Shown here piece by piece: positions 1 through 8,223 of a stretch of DNA of 9,941 nucleotides. Made by a program: the position numbers and the translations under genes. Within the stretch, counting starts at the first letter, position 1; every line of letters starts with the position of its first letter. The DNA comes from Brevundimonas sp. (GTDB taxonomy: Bacteria > Pseudomonadota > Alphaproteobacteria > Caulobacterales > Caulobacteraceae): the NCBI GenBank assembly GCA_022712235.1, contig JALAGW010000037.1, positions 1 to 9,941 of the forward strand, written 5' to 3'. Below the pieces are notes generated by a model that did not search any database, was not told the DNA's origin, and was given only the letters and a program-made list of their open reading frames with translations.

Positions 1-584
1 TGCGCGCGCCGCGCCTGATCCGCCCAGCCAACTATCCGCGCCTGATGGATGCGCCGGGTCGGGGCGCCGACGTCTTCGTCACCGCCGACGGTCGCCGGGT
101 TCTGGTCATCAATGTGCTCGGTCGCGTCCATATGGACCCGATGGACGACCCCTTCAGCGCCGTCGAGCGCGAGCTGGAGGCCGCGCCCCTGGGCGTGGTC
201 GCCGACGCCGTCATCGTCGATATGCACGCCGAGGCTACCAGCGAGAAGATGGGCATGGGCCACTTCTGCGACGGCCGCGCCAGCCTGGTGGTCGGCACCC
301 ACACTCACGTCCCGACCGCCGACGCGCAAATCCTGCCCCACGGCACGGCCTATCAGACCGACGCCGGCGGCTGCTGCGACTATGACTCGGTCATCGGCAA
401 CGACAAGGAAGAGCCGCTGCGCCGCTTCACCACACGGCTTTCCGGCGGGCGCTACACCCCCGCCAGCGGCCCGGCCACCATCTGCGGCGTCTTCGTTGAG
501 ACCGATGATCGCACCGGTCTGGCCAGGCGCGTCGAGGCCATTCGTGTCGGCGGCCGCCTGAGCCAGGCGATCCCGCAGGTCTGA
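1..584 (+). CDS. YmdB-family (TIGR00282-like) metallophosphoesterase, 5' end missing
   Basis: The reading frame is already open at base 3, and the translation before the first internal ATG (base 45) is typical of the family (RPANYP followed by GRG). The gene therefore begins left of the window and about 193 C-terminal residues are present. The family is calcineurin-like metallophosphoesterases with a two-metal centre; Bacillus YmdB is reported to hydrolyse 2',3'-cyclic nucleotides. Supporting motifs are DMHAEATSEK (metal-ligand His), GTHTHVPTAD (His-x-His metal ligands), ILPHGTAYQTDAG and YDSVIGNDKEEPLRRF. Family members usually have about 260-280 residues, so roughly the first quarter to third is missing, including the N-terminal metal-binding Asp/Asn motifs. 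The gene converges on the P450 gene, and the gap holds a large inverted repeat. Family assignment is firm. The physiological substrate in this organism is unknown. Confidence 0.9.
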   Translation, partial: RAPRLIRPANYPRLMDAPGRGADVFVTADGRRVLVINVLGRVHMDPMDDPFSAVERELEAAPLGVVADAVIVDMHAEATSEKMGMGHFCDGRASLVVGTHTHVPTADAQILPHGTAYQTDAGGCCDYDSVIGNDKEEPLRRFTTRLSGGRYTPASGPATICGVFVETDDRTGLARRVEAIRVGGRLSQAIPQV

Positions 585-594
585 TATATGGACG

Positions 595-701
595 CCGTCA
601 TCCTCGGGCTTGACCCGAGGATCGCGCCCAGCGGCGCGCTCTCGCTTCGAACCTCGCGCGGACGGACAATCCGATCCTCGGGTCAAGCCCGAGGATGACG
701 G
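595..701. repeat. Perfect 30-bp inverted repeat with nested hairpins; REP-like element, possible bidirectional terminator
   Basis: Bases 595-624 and 672-701 are exact reverse complements over 30 bases and flank a 47-base loop (625-671). Each arm is itself a small palindrome: CCTCGGG, a 5-base loop, then CCCGAGG. The element can therefore fold either as one long stem or as two short hairpins. It lies between the convergent ends of the metallophosphoesterase (584) and P450 (712) genes, filling almost the whole 127-base gap. Placement between convergent genes fits transcription termination from both sides, but there is no T-run after either arm, so this is not a classical intrinsic terminator. 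From memory, dispersed palindromes with this core are common in alphaproteobacterial intergenic regions. No second copy was found in this window. Confidence 0.85.
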
Positions 702-711
702 GGGAATAGGG

Positions 712-2088
712 TTAGCGCCGCGCCCTCAGCCGCAGACGCATCGTGCGGCTGCTGCGCAGGGTCACCTGATGCACGGGGCGCGGTTCGACCGGGGTGATGG
801 CCTCGACCTCGGCGGCCTTGAGGATTTCCGCGAGGGCGATGACGGCCTCCTGCATGGCGAAGGCGGCACCGATGCAGATGCGCGGGCCGCCGCTGAAGGG
901 CAGCCAGGCGTAGCGGTCGATCAACTTGCGATGCTCGGGCAGGAAGCGTTCGGGGCGGAAGGCCTCGGGCTCGTCCCACAGCTTCTCGTGGCGGTGAATG
1001 ATCCAGGGCACGATCAGCACGGTCTGGCCGGCCTTGACCTCGTGACCGCCGATGACGTCGTCGGCCACGGCCTGACGGATCATGGTCGGGGCGGGCGGGA
1101 ACAGGCGCATGGCCTCCTCGATCACCGCCCGGTGCCAGTGCAGGTCGCGCAGGGCGCCGGCGCTGCGGTCCCAGCTGTCGGCTTCGGCCTTGAGAATGGC
1201 CGCCACGCGCGGATCGCGACTGATCAGGTGCAGGGTCCAGCCCAGGGTCCGGGCCGTGGTCTCGTGCCCCGCCAGGATGAAGGTCAGGATGTTCGACGCC
1301 ACCTCGTGGTCCGACAGACCCGAACCGTCGCCGTCCTCGTCCCGGGCGCTGAGCAGGGCGGTCAGCAGGTCGTCGGGCGCATCGCCCTGCGCCAGCCGCG
1401 CGCGACGCCGGGCCACCAGGGCGTCGACACTGTCCTTGAAGAAGCGCGCGTCGCCGCCGGACGCCACCCGGCCCAGGCGCGGTATCCAGTCGGGCGCCTT
1501 CAGCGCGTCGAGCGGACTGATCCGCGCCCCGACCGCCAGGAAGTGGTTCAGCGCCTTCTCGAACCCCGCCGCGTCGCCGTCCAGATCGTCCGAGAACAGG
1601 GTCGCCGACAGGATGTCGAAGGTCAGCCCGCTCATCTCGCTGTCGATGTTCAGCACCCGCGCGCCGTGCTCCAGCCGCCAGCCCTCGACCCGTTTGCGAC
1701 AGACCCGGTCCATCGCTTCGACCGTGCGCGTCGTGTGGGCCGGCGTGAACAGGGGGGCCATGATGCGCCGCGCGCGCCGCCACTGCTCGCCCTCGGTCAG
1801 CAGCAGGCCGTCGGCCAGCAGGGGGCCCAGCACCCGTCTTTGCAGATCGCCCTTCTCATAGTTGGCGGCCTTGTCGGTCAGGACATGGCGCACGCCCGCC
1901 GGGTCGCTGACCACCAGGGTCGGCCCCAGCGGCGAGGCCCCGTCGAGGTAGAGCTCCTGGAAGTGGGCTTCCGACCAGATCTGCAGCGGATCGCGCCAGC
2001 TCTGCCACAGGAACTGCGGCAGGCTCATCCTCCGGGTCCGGCGCGGCGGCGCCCAGGGGCGGAAGGTCGAGGCGGCGGCGTCGGTCAT
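712..2088 (-). CDS. Cytochrome P450 (458 aa)
   Basis: Haem-thiolate monooxygenase, expected to be soluble since no membrane anchor is visible. It would use electrons from a separate ferredoxin or flavodoxin system to oxidise an organic substrate. All family landmarks are present: a C-helix WRRARRIMAPLFTP (103-116), the I-helix oxygen-activation motif AGHETT (273-278), the K-helix ExxR (E325, R328), FRPERF (378-383), and the haem loop FSGGPRICIG (398-407) with C405 as the iron ligand. The length is normal. The ATG at 2088 is supported by an AAGGAG Shine-Dalgarno at 2095-2100 with six bases between. An AT-rich region with a palindrome lies just upstream, suggesting its own regulated promoter. 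The gene is downstream of a glycosyltransferase gene on the same strand, 59 bases away. No redox partner gene is in the window. The loop layout resembles the fatty-acid or xenobiotic-oxidising classes, but the substrate cannot be deduced. Confidence 0.95.
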   Translation of the reverse strand: MTDAAASTFRPWAPPRRTRRMSLPQFLWQSWRDPLQIWSEAHFQELYLDGASPLGPTLVVSDPAGVRHVLTDKAANYEKGDLQRRVLGPLLADGLLLTEGEQWRRARRIMAPLFTPAHTTRTVEAMDRVCRKRVEGWRLEHGARVLNIDSEMSGLTFDILSATLFSDDLDGDAAGFEKALNHFLAVGARISPLDALKAPDWIPRLGRVASGGDARFFKDSVDALVARRRARLAQGDAPDDLLTALLSARDEDGDGSGLSDHEVASNILTFILAGHETTARTLGWTLHLISRDPRVAAILKAEADSWDRSAGALRDLHWHRAVIEEAMRLFPPAPTMIRQAVADDVIGGHEVKAGQTVLIVPWIIHRHEKLWDEPEAFRPERFLPEHRKLIDRYAWLPFSGGPRICIGAAFAMQEAVIALAEILKAAEVEAITPVEPRPVHQVTLRSSRTMRLRLRARR

Positions 2089-2121
2089 GAAGCGCTCCTT
2101 CTCAGGTGGGCTCCATATTTA

Positions 2122-2137
2122 TTGACGATAATGTCAA
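2122..2137. promoter_or_regulatory. 16-bp palindrome over the putative P450 promoter (candidate repressor operator)
   Basis: The sequence is TTGAC, six bases (GATAAT), then GTCAA: a perfect 5-bp inverted repeat about 34 bases upstream of the P450 ATG. It lies in an AT-rich island (about 2112-2145) that stands out in this GC-rich DNA. On the minus strand one arm reads TTGACA, a perfect -35 hexamer, so a bound dimeric regulator would cover the promoter. No good -10 hexamer is found at the ideal 16-18 base distance; TATGGA occurs at about 14. Two short arms with a six-base spacer suit a TetR- or GntR-type dimer. No regulator gene is present in the window, so its identity is unknown. Confidence 0.45.
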
Positions 2138-2147
2138 AAGAAAGGGC

Positions 2148-3230
2148 TTATCCGCGCGAACCTCGTCTCGCCCTTTTGGTCTGGACCAGGGTCGAACGCA
2201 GGGCGGCCAGTTGCGCCGCGCGACGCTGGGGCGTGTGCGTCTCCATCACATAGGTCTGGGCTGATCGCGCCATGGCTTCGCGCCGGGCGGGAGCGTCGAT
2301 CAGGGTCTCAAGGGCATGGGTCAGGCCCTGGGACGTCAGATCCTCGACATAGAGGGCGTGGGGGCCGCTGGCTTCGCGCAGGCCGCCGCGTCCCGACGAG
2401 ATCAGGGCCGCGCCCGCCGCATGGGCCTCCAGCGCCGTCAGGCCCAGGGGTTCGGCCCAGACCGAGGGCGTCAGGGCGATGGCCGCTGTCCGCATGACCT
2501 CGCGCACCCTGGCCAGAGGCGCCGAGCGCAGGACGACGACGCGCTCGCCGTACCGTTCCAGGGGCGCGACGAGGGGGGCGGCCCAGGCTTCGTGTCGCTC
2601 CCAGTCGTTCAGCATCAGGACGGCGCGCCAGCCGGGGTGACGGTCGAGGACGGCGGGCAGGGCGGCGCAGATCAGGTCCACCCCCTTTTCCGGCATGGCC
2701 CGCCCGGCGAAGGCGATGACGGGCTGACGATTCTCGACAGGGGCGCGCCACAGGTCGAACTCGATGGGATTGGGCACAGCGAAGGCCTTGGCCTGCAGGC
2801 GCGGAAAGTCCTTCAGGAAGTCGAGCCGTGCGGCCTCGCTGACGAAGATCAGCCCGTCCATGCGGTCATAGCGCCGCTCATAGCGCCAGCGGTCGACGAC
2901 GTGGCGCGGCGGCTTCACTGCATTGTGGCGATACAGGGTGACGGCGGCGTCGGGGAAATACCGGGCCAGGGCCACGGCCTGCTGGGTCTGCTGATGGAAT
3001 TCGATGACGTCGGGGCGGTAGTCGGTCAGGGCCTGGCGCAGCGCCCGGAGCCGGTTGACGGCAGGCAGGGCCTGGGCCATCGGCGCGTCATGATCGTCGG
3101 CGCCCTCGCAGCAAAACACGCGCACGGGTCCCGAGGCGGCCTTCGCCAGGGTTCGCGCCACCGTCTCCATGGAGTTGGGCGTTTCGCGGCAAAAGCGAGC
3201 GCCGACGGGCATGACGATAGCTGTTTTCAC
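2148..3230 (-). CDS. GT4-type glycosyltransferase, GT-B fold (360 aa)
   Basis: Likely a retaining sugar transferase that uses a nucleotide-sugar donor to build a surface polysaccharide, lipopolysaccharide or glycolipid at the cytoplasmic face of the inner membrane. The N-terminal half starts with a Rossmann strand (TAIVMP, residues 3-8) and carries the acceptor domain. The C-terminal donor domain begins with FAGRAMPEKG (174-183), where R177 and K182 match the conserved phosphate-binding Arg and Lys. It ends with the EX7E motif (E260 to E268, EPLGLTALE) followed by the usual G-rich GGLREA loop (282-287). The start is GTG at 3230 rather than the ATG seven codons later, because the first beta-strand would otherwise be lost. 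No good Shine-Dalgarno precedes the GTG. The C-terminus is very basic (TKRARRGSRG). The gene follows the lipoprotein gene by 55 bases on the same strand. Donor and acceptor are not deducible. Confidence 0.88.
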   Translation of the reverse strand: MKTAIVMPVGARFCRETPNSMETVARTLAKAASGPVRVFCCEGADDHDAPMAQALPAVNRLRALRQALTDYRPDVIEFHQQTQQAVALARYFPDAAVTLYRHNAVKPPRHVVDRWRYERRYDRMDGLIFVSEAARLDFLKDFPRLQAKAFAVPNPIEFDLWRAPVENRQPVIAFAGRAMPEKGVDLICAALPAVLDRHPGWRAVLMLNDWERHEAWAAPLVAPLERYGERVVVLRSAPLARVREVMRTAAIALTPSVWAEPLGLTALEAHAAGAALISSGRGGLREASGPHALYVEDLTSQGLTHALETLIDAPARREAMARSAQTYVMETHTPQRRAAQLAALRSTLVQTKRARRGSRG

Positions 3231-3285
3231 GCGGGGGCCCCGAATACGATGGTCATCCTAGCGGGGGCTGGCGACGGTATTTTGA

Positions 3286-3641
3286 CTATTGCGCGGCGGC
3301 GCGGGCCTCGAGCGCCCGCAGACGAGCTTCTTCGGCCTTGAGGTCGCCGGTCAACTGCCCTTTCAGCGCCGGGTCGGCGGTGGCGGTCAGCAGGGCGCGG
3401 GTGTCCTCGACAGCCTGACGGCGCGCGGAGATCAGGCGCGACAGCTCATCGCCTTCAGCAGGAGCCGAGGCGGCGCGCTTGGCGGCGACGGCCTGTTCTT
3501 CCTCGGTGGTCTTCAGCGCGGCGGCTTGGCGTGCGGCGGCCGCGTCACGCAGGGCGTGCTGGACCGGGTCGCCGCCCTCGAAGTCGCAGGCGGCCAGCAA
3601 GGCCGCGCTGCAGACGACGACAGTGACGGCGCGCAGGTGCA

Positions 3642-3642
<1 letters not shown>
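3286..3642 (-). CDS. Small lipoprotein with alanine-rich coiled-coil body (118 aa)
   Basis: I do not recognise a named family. The N-terminus is a lipoprotein signal peptide: basic residue R4, a hydrophobic stretch (residues 5-18), and the lipobox LAAC with the lipidated Cys at 19. The residue after Cys is Asp, which in E. coli keeps lipoproteins in the inner membrane; whether that rule holds here is uncertain. The rest is mostly Ala, Glu, Arg, Lys, Gln and Leu (about 28-65 and 66-118), with helix-favouring heptad-like spacing, so a periplasmic alpha-helical or coiled-coil domain is likely. The ATG (3642-3640) overlaps the purL stop by one base (TGATG). GAAGG lies just before it inside purL, which implies translational coupling to purL. 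The functional link to purine synthesis is probably only one of co-transcription. Confidence 0.8.
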
Positions 3643-5852
<2,210 letters not shown>

Positions 5853-5868
5853 GGGCGGGGCTTCTAGC

Positions 5869-5893
5869 CGGGTCTGAGCCTCCTGTCAGCCCG
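5869..5893 (-). promoter_or_regulatory. Hairpin in the purL leader presenting a Shine-Dalgarno in its loop
   Basis: On the minus strand, CGGGCTGA (5893-5886) pairs with TCAG plus CCCG (5877-5869, with one bulged A at 5873). This gives an 8-bp stem around the 8-base loop CAGGAGGC. The loop holds a perfect AGGAGG (5884-5879), but no start codon follows it at normal distance; the purL ATG is 26 bases further on. It could be a ribosome standby or loading site, a weak terminator for the upstream membrane-protein gene (no T-run follows), or chance. The stem pairing is read directly; any role is inference. Confidence 0.4.
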
Positions 5894-5898
5894 TCCGA

Positions 5899-6696
5899 TC
5901 AGCGACGGCGCTCAACACCGCGTTTCAGCCCGAATGTGATGATGACGGCGGCGACGACCAGCAGGAAGGCGGCGCCCAGGGCGGTGAAGCCCAGCATCGG
6001 ATTGCGCTCCTGTTCCGCCACGAAGGCCCCGACCAGACCCCAGGCGATCGGCAGGGAATAGGCCATTGTCCGCAGGTAGAGCGTGACCTCGATCGCCACC
6101 AGGACCACGACCACGATCGCGACGATAGCCCAGGCGGTCGGCGAGGCGAAGGCGGGCAGGGCGTCAAACGCCGTCGCCGTGGTGATCAGGTTCAGCGGCG
6201 CGGCGATAGTCAGCCAACCCGCGAGCGCCGCCAGCGGCCAGATCAGGAACCAGCGGTCCCGGTCCATGACGCCGGTCGTGCGAATGGTCTTTCCATTGAC
6301 CAGAAGGGGAACCAGCAGGGCCAGAAGCGAGGCGAAGATGATGATGACGCTGGCCGCCTTCAGGTTCAGGGCGGCGGCGACGATCCACATGCCGATGCCG
6401 AACAGGGCCACCGCCGAGGGCCAGCCCAGTCGGTTGATCAGCACGCTCTCGCCCGTCTGGGGCAGGGCCTGACGACCGGCGTAGATCAGCAGGCCGAGAT
6501 AAAGCAGGCCCCAGATGGAGAAGGCGTAGCCCGCCACCTGCAGGGTCTGGTTCCCGTCCGCCGCGAACTCGGCCTGCGACAGGCCGAATTCGCCCAGGCG
6601 CTGAACAACAGGGACCACGACAGCGAAGACCGCCGCGGCCAGGACGACCAGGCGGCGGGTTCTCTGGGCGGGCGTGGGGCGTTCGATGGCGGACAT
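5899..6696 (-). CDS. Multi-pass membrane protein, TspO/MBR-related (tryptophan-rich sensory protein-like) (265 aa)
   Basis: Probable inner-membrane protein with about eight hydrophobic segments: roughly residues 14-33, 53-73, 92-112, 115-133, 149-175, 186-208, 212-228 and 234-256. The segment AFSIWGLLYLGLL (58-70) and the Trp-containing helices (W62, W92, W104, W149, W153, W161, W189, W219) resemble the long TspO/MBR-related proteins. These are larger than classical five-helix TspO (about 160 residues). The basic N-terminus (residues 12-15) and basic C-terminal tail (KRGVERRR) suggest both ends are cytoplasmic. The ATG at 6696 has GGAG at 6705-6708 at good spacing. The gene precedes purL by 46 bases and may be co-transcribed with it. 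Ligand and role are unknown; classical TspO binds porphyrins and tetrapyrroles, which should not be assumed here. Confidence 0.72.
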   Translation of the reverse strand: MSAIERPTPAQRTRRLVVLAAAVFAVVVPVVQRLGEFGLSQAEFAADGNQTLQVAGYAFSIWGLLYLGLLIYAGRQALPQTGESVLINRLGWPSAVALFGIGMWIVAAALNLKAASVIIIFASLLALLVPLLVNGKTIRTTGVMDRDRWFLIWPLAALAGWLTIAAPLNLITTATAFDALPAFASPTAWAIVAIVVVVLVAIEVTLYLRTMAYSLPIAWGLVGAFVAEQERNPMLGFTALGAAFLLVVAAVIITFGLKRGVERRR

Positions 6697-6723
6697 GCGG
6701 GCGTCTCCGGCTCAGCTTCGCCA

Positions 6724-6754
6724 TACATACGCGTCGGGCGCCGGTTTGGTTCAA
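6724..6754 (-). promoter_or_regulatory. Possible promoter for the TspO-like gene
   Basis: On the minus strand TTGAAC (6754-6749) is followed after 19 bases by TATGTA (6729-6724), 27 bases before the ATG at 6696. The spacing is longer than the ideal 17, and the hexamers match consensus only in part. It is the best sigma-70-like pair seen in the divergent gap. Confidence 0.3.
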
Positions 6755-6787
6755 GGAGCGGCGACGGAACCCTCTGCGGGCCGCTCC
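6755..6787. repeat. 8-bp inverted repeat in the divergent gap
   Basis: GGAGCGGC (6755-6762) and GCCGCTCC (6780-6787) are exact reverse complements around a 17-base loop. The pair lies between the TspO-like gene (-) and the small acidic-protein gene (+), directly next to the possible -35 at 6749-6754. It could be an operator for a dimeric regulator acting on both directions, or a leader hairpin. In GC-rich DNA an 8-bp match of this kind can occur by chance. Confidence 0.4.
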
Positions 6788-6826
6788 GCTTAGGTCAGGA
6801 CAGACAGCTGGCTCAGGAGACGCGCC

Positions 6827-7063
6827 ATGGCCGACCCAGACGACCTGCCGGAGGACCCGGCCCTCGACACCGACGAGGTCGAAACCAACCGCGCCCTGGA
6901 ACAGGGCCTGGGCGTCGGCGCCCGCGAGCTGGCCGCCATCGGCGAATCCGGCGCTGAGGGCACGCTGGAACGCCCGCTGGATGAGGACGGCGCACCGGTC
7001 GAGGAGGAAATCGAGGTCGACGAACTGGGCCGCAGCGCCAGCGTCCTGGATCGCAAGACCTAG
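6827..7063 (+). CDS. Small, strongly acidic protein of unknown function (78 aa)
   Basis: I do not recognise the family. The protein has 24 Asp/Glu against 6 Arg/Lys (net charge about -18) and lacks Cys, His, Trp, Tyr and Phe. It has no signal peptide or membrane segment and is probably cytoplasmic and largely disordered. Acidic clusters sit at residues 3-19 and 52-66, around a central, more neutral part (GLGVGARELAAIG). Evidence that it is real: the ATG at 6827 has AGGAG at 6815-6819 with seven bases between, the strongly acidic composition is coherent, and the gap it fills would otherwise be unexplained. It is followed after 74 bases by the hydroxylase gene on the same strand. Possible roles include a binding partner of a basic protein or of nucleic-acid machinery, but nothing in the sequence decides this. 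Confidence 0.68.
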   Translation: MADPDDLPEDPALDTDEVETNRALEQGLGVGARELAAIGESGAEGTLERPLDEDGAPVEEEIEVDELGRSASVLDRKT

Positions 7064-7095
7064 GGCGGGGGCGATGATGTCGGGGCCGCCCCGCA

Positions 7096-7121
7096 GGGGC
7101 GCTTGACCCGGCAGGCGCCCC
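7096..7121 (+). promoter_or_regulatory. GC-rich hairpin between the acidic-protein gene and the hydroxylase start
   Basis: GGGGCGC (7096-7102) pairs with GCGCCCC (7115-7121) around a 12-base loop. It ends 16 bases before the hydroxylase ATG. There is no T-run after it, so termination would be weak at best. A second, competing pairing exists just upstream (GGGGC with GCCCC in 7082-7092). Because the hydroxylase start lacks a visible Shine-Dalgarno, the stem might influence initiation there. This is inference from position only. Confidence 0.35.
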
Positions 7122-7137
7122 GTCGTTCCATCGTGTG

Positions 7138-8223
7138 ATGAGCGAAGTTCTAGCGTCCGATCCCGAGGCCCTGTTGTCCCAAGCACGCCTCGCGCGCGAG
7201 CGGTCGGATTTCCTGGTGCTCGGGGCGGCGGCGGACGCCTTGCTGCGGCTGAACCCGCGTGAACCGCGCGCCTTGGTGCTGAAGGCCGACGCCCTTGCCG
7301 GACAGGGGGATCATCGTTCGGCCATGACTTTCTACGGCGCCGCTCTGGGCCAGGGGCGAAACGTCGCCGCGCCGCCGTCCGACTTGCGCGCCGAATTGGC
7401 GCACGCCGCCCGCGCCCAGGCCGAGGGCGCGCGACGATTCGAGCAGGGCCTTCGTGACGGGCTGCAGGCGCGGGGCTTTGACCCCGCCTCGTCCAGCGCG
7501 CGGTTCTCGGCCTCGCTGGATCTGATGACCGGCAAGCGGCGGCTCTATTACCAGCAGCCCAAGTTCTACATGTTTCCCGGCCTGCCTCAGATCGAGTTCC
7601 AGCCGCGCGAGACGGTTGACTGGCTGGCGGGGGTCGAGGCGGCGGCGCCGGCGATCCGGGCGGAACTGGACGCTGTCCTAGCCGAACCAGCCCTGTTCGC
7701 CCCCTATGTCGAGGATCGCGCCAACCGCCCCAGGAACGCGCAGGCCGGCATGCTGGACAACCCTGCCTGGAGCGCGGTCTTCCTGTGGAAGGACGGGGCC
7801 GAGGTTCCCGAGATCGCCGCCCGCTGTCCCGAAACGATGAGGGCCCTGGCGACGGCGCCCCTGTGCCGGATTCCCGGCCGCTCGCCGTCCATCCTGTTCT
7901 CGAAACTTCAGGTCGGGGCGAAGATTCCGCCGCATCACGGCCTGATCAACACACGCCTGATCTGCCACCTGCCGCTGATCGCGCCGCCGGGCTCGCATTT
8001 CCGCGTCGGCGGCGAGACGCGTGAGTGGCGCGAAGGTCAGGCCTGGGCCTTTGACGACACCATCGAGCATGAAGCCTGGAACGACAGCGGCCGCGACCGC
8101 ACCATCCTGATCTTCGACGTGTGGAAACCCGAGATCACGCCCGAGGAACAGGACCTGATCCGCGCCCTGTTCGCGACGATCGACGCAGCCGGCGGAGGCG
8201 GCGCGCCCAAGCTGGGGGTTTAG
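7138..8223 (+). CDS. Aspartyl/asparaginyl beta-hydroxylase-fold Fe(II)/2-oxoglutarate dioxygenase with TPR-like N-terminus (361 aa)
   Basis: Predicted cytoplasmic Fe(II)/2-oxoglutarate oxygenase of the Asp_Arg_Hydrox family. The C-terminal part (about 250-335) aligns by eye with mammalian AspH: PPHHG (264-268, first iron ligand H266), NTRL (271-274), WAFDDTIEHEAW (303-314, second ligand H311), and RTILIFDVWKPE (321-332, R321 as the probable 2-oxoglutarate-binding Arg). As in AspH, the usual Asp/Glu iron ligand is replaced by Gly (G268), giving a two-His centre. Residues 10-75 look like two degenerate TPR helix pairs, with RLNPREPRALVLKADALAG as the clearest. The ATG at 7138 is preferred; an adjacent in-frame GTG at 7135 adds one residue. 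Neither has a clear Shine-Dalgarno. No signal peptide is visible. The TAG stop overlaps the end of purQ. The substrate could be a protein side chain, peptide or lipid (LpxO shares the fold) and cannot be chosen from sequence. Confidence 0.87.
   Translation: MSEVLASDPEALLSQARLARERSDFLVLGAAADALLRLNPREPRALVLKADALAGQGDHRSAMTFYGAALGQGRNVAAPPSDLRAELAHAARAQAEGARRFEQGLRDGLQARGFDPASSSARFSASLDLMTGKRRLYYQQPKFYMFPGLPQIEFQPRETVDWLAGVEAAAPAIRAELDAVLAEPALFAPYVEDRANRPRNAQAGMLDNPAWSAVFLWKDGAEVPEIAARCPETMRALATAPLCRIPGRSPSILFSKLQVGAKIPPHHGLINTRLICHLPLIAPPGSHFRVGGETREWREGQAWAFDDTIEHEAWNDSGRDRTILIFDVWKPEITPEEQDLIRALFATIDAAGGGGAPKLGV

Noticed and set aside
610..2253. Plus-strand open frame of 547 codons over the P450 gene
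   Set aside because: It runs antisense to a P450 with all family motifs. The translation is rich in Gly, Arg, Gln and His with no recognisable domain, as expected for the opposite frame of GC-rich coding DNA.
2316..3341. Plus-strand open frame of 341 codons over the glycosyltransferase
   Set aside because: Antisense to a gene with clear GT4 motifs; there is no Shine-Dalgarno and no domain.
6164..7186. Minus-strand open frame of 340 codons spanning the divergent gap and the acidic-protein gene
   Set aside because: It would overlap the TspO-like gene in another frame and run antisense to the acidic gene. The protein is Arg/Gly/Pro-rich without motifs.
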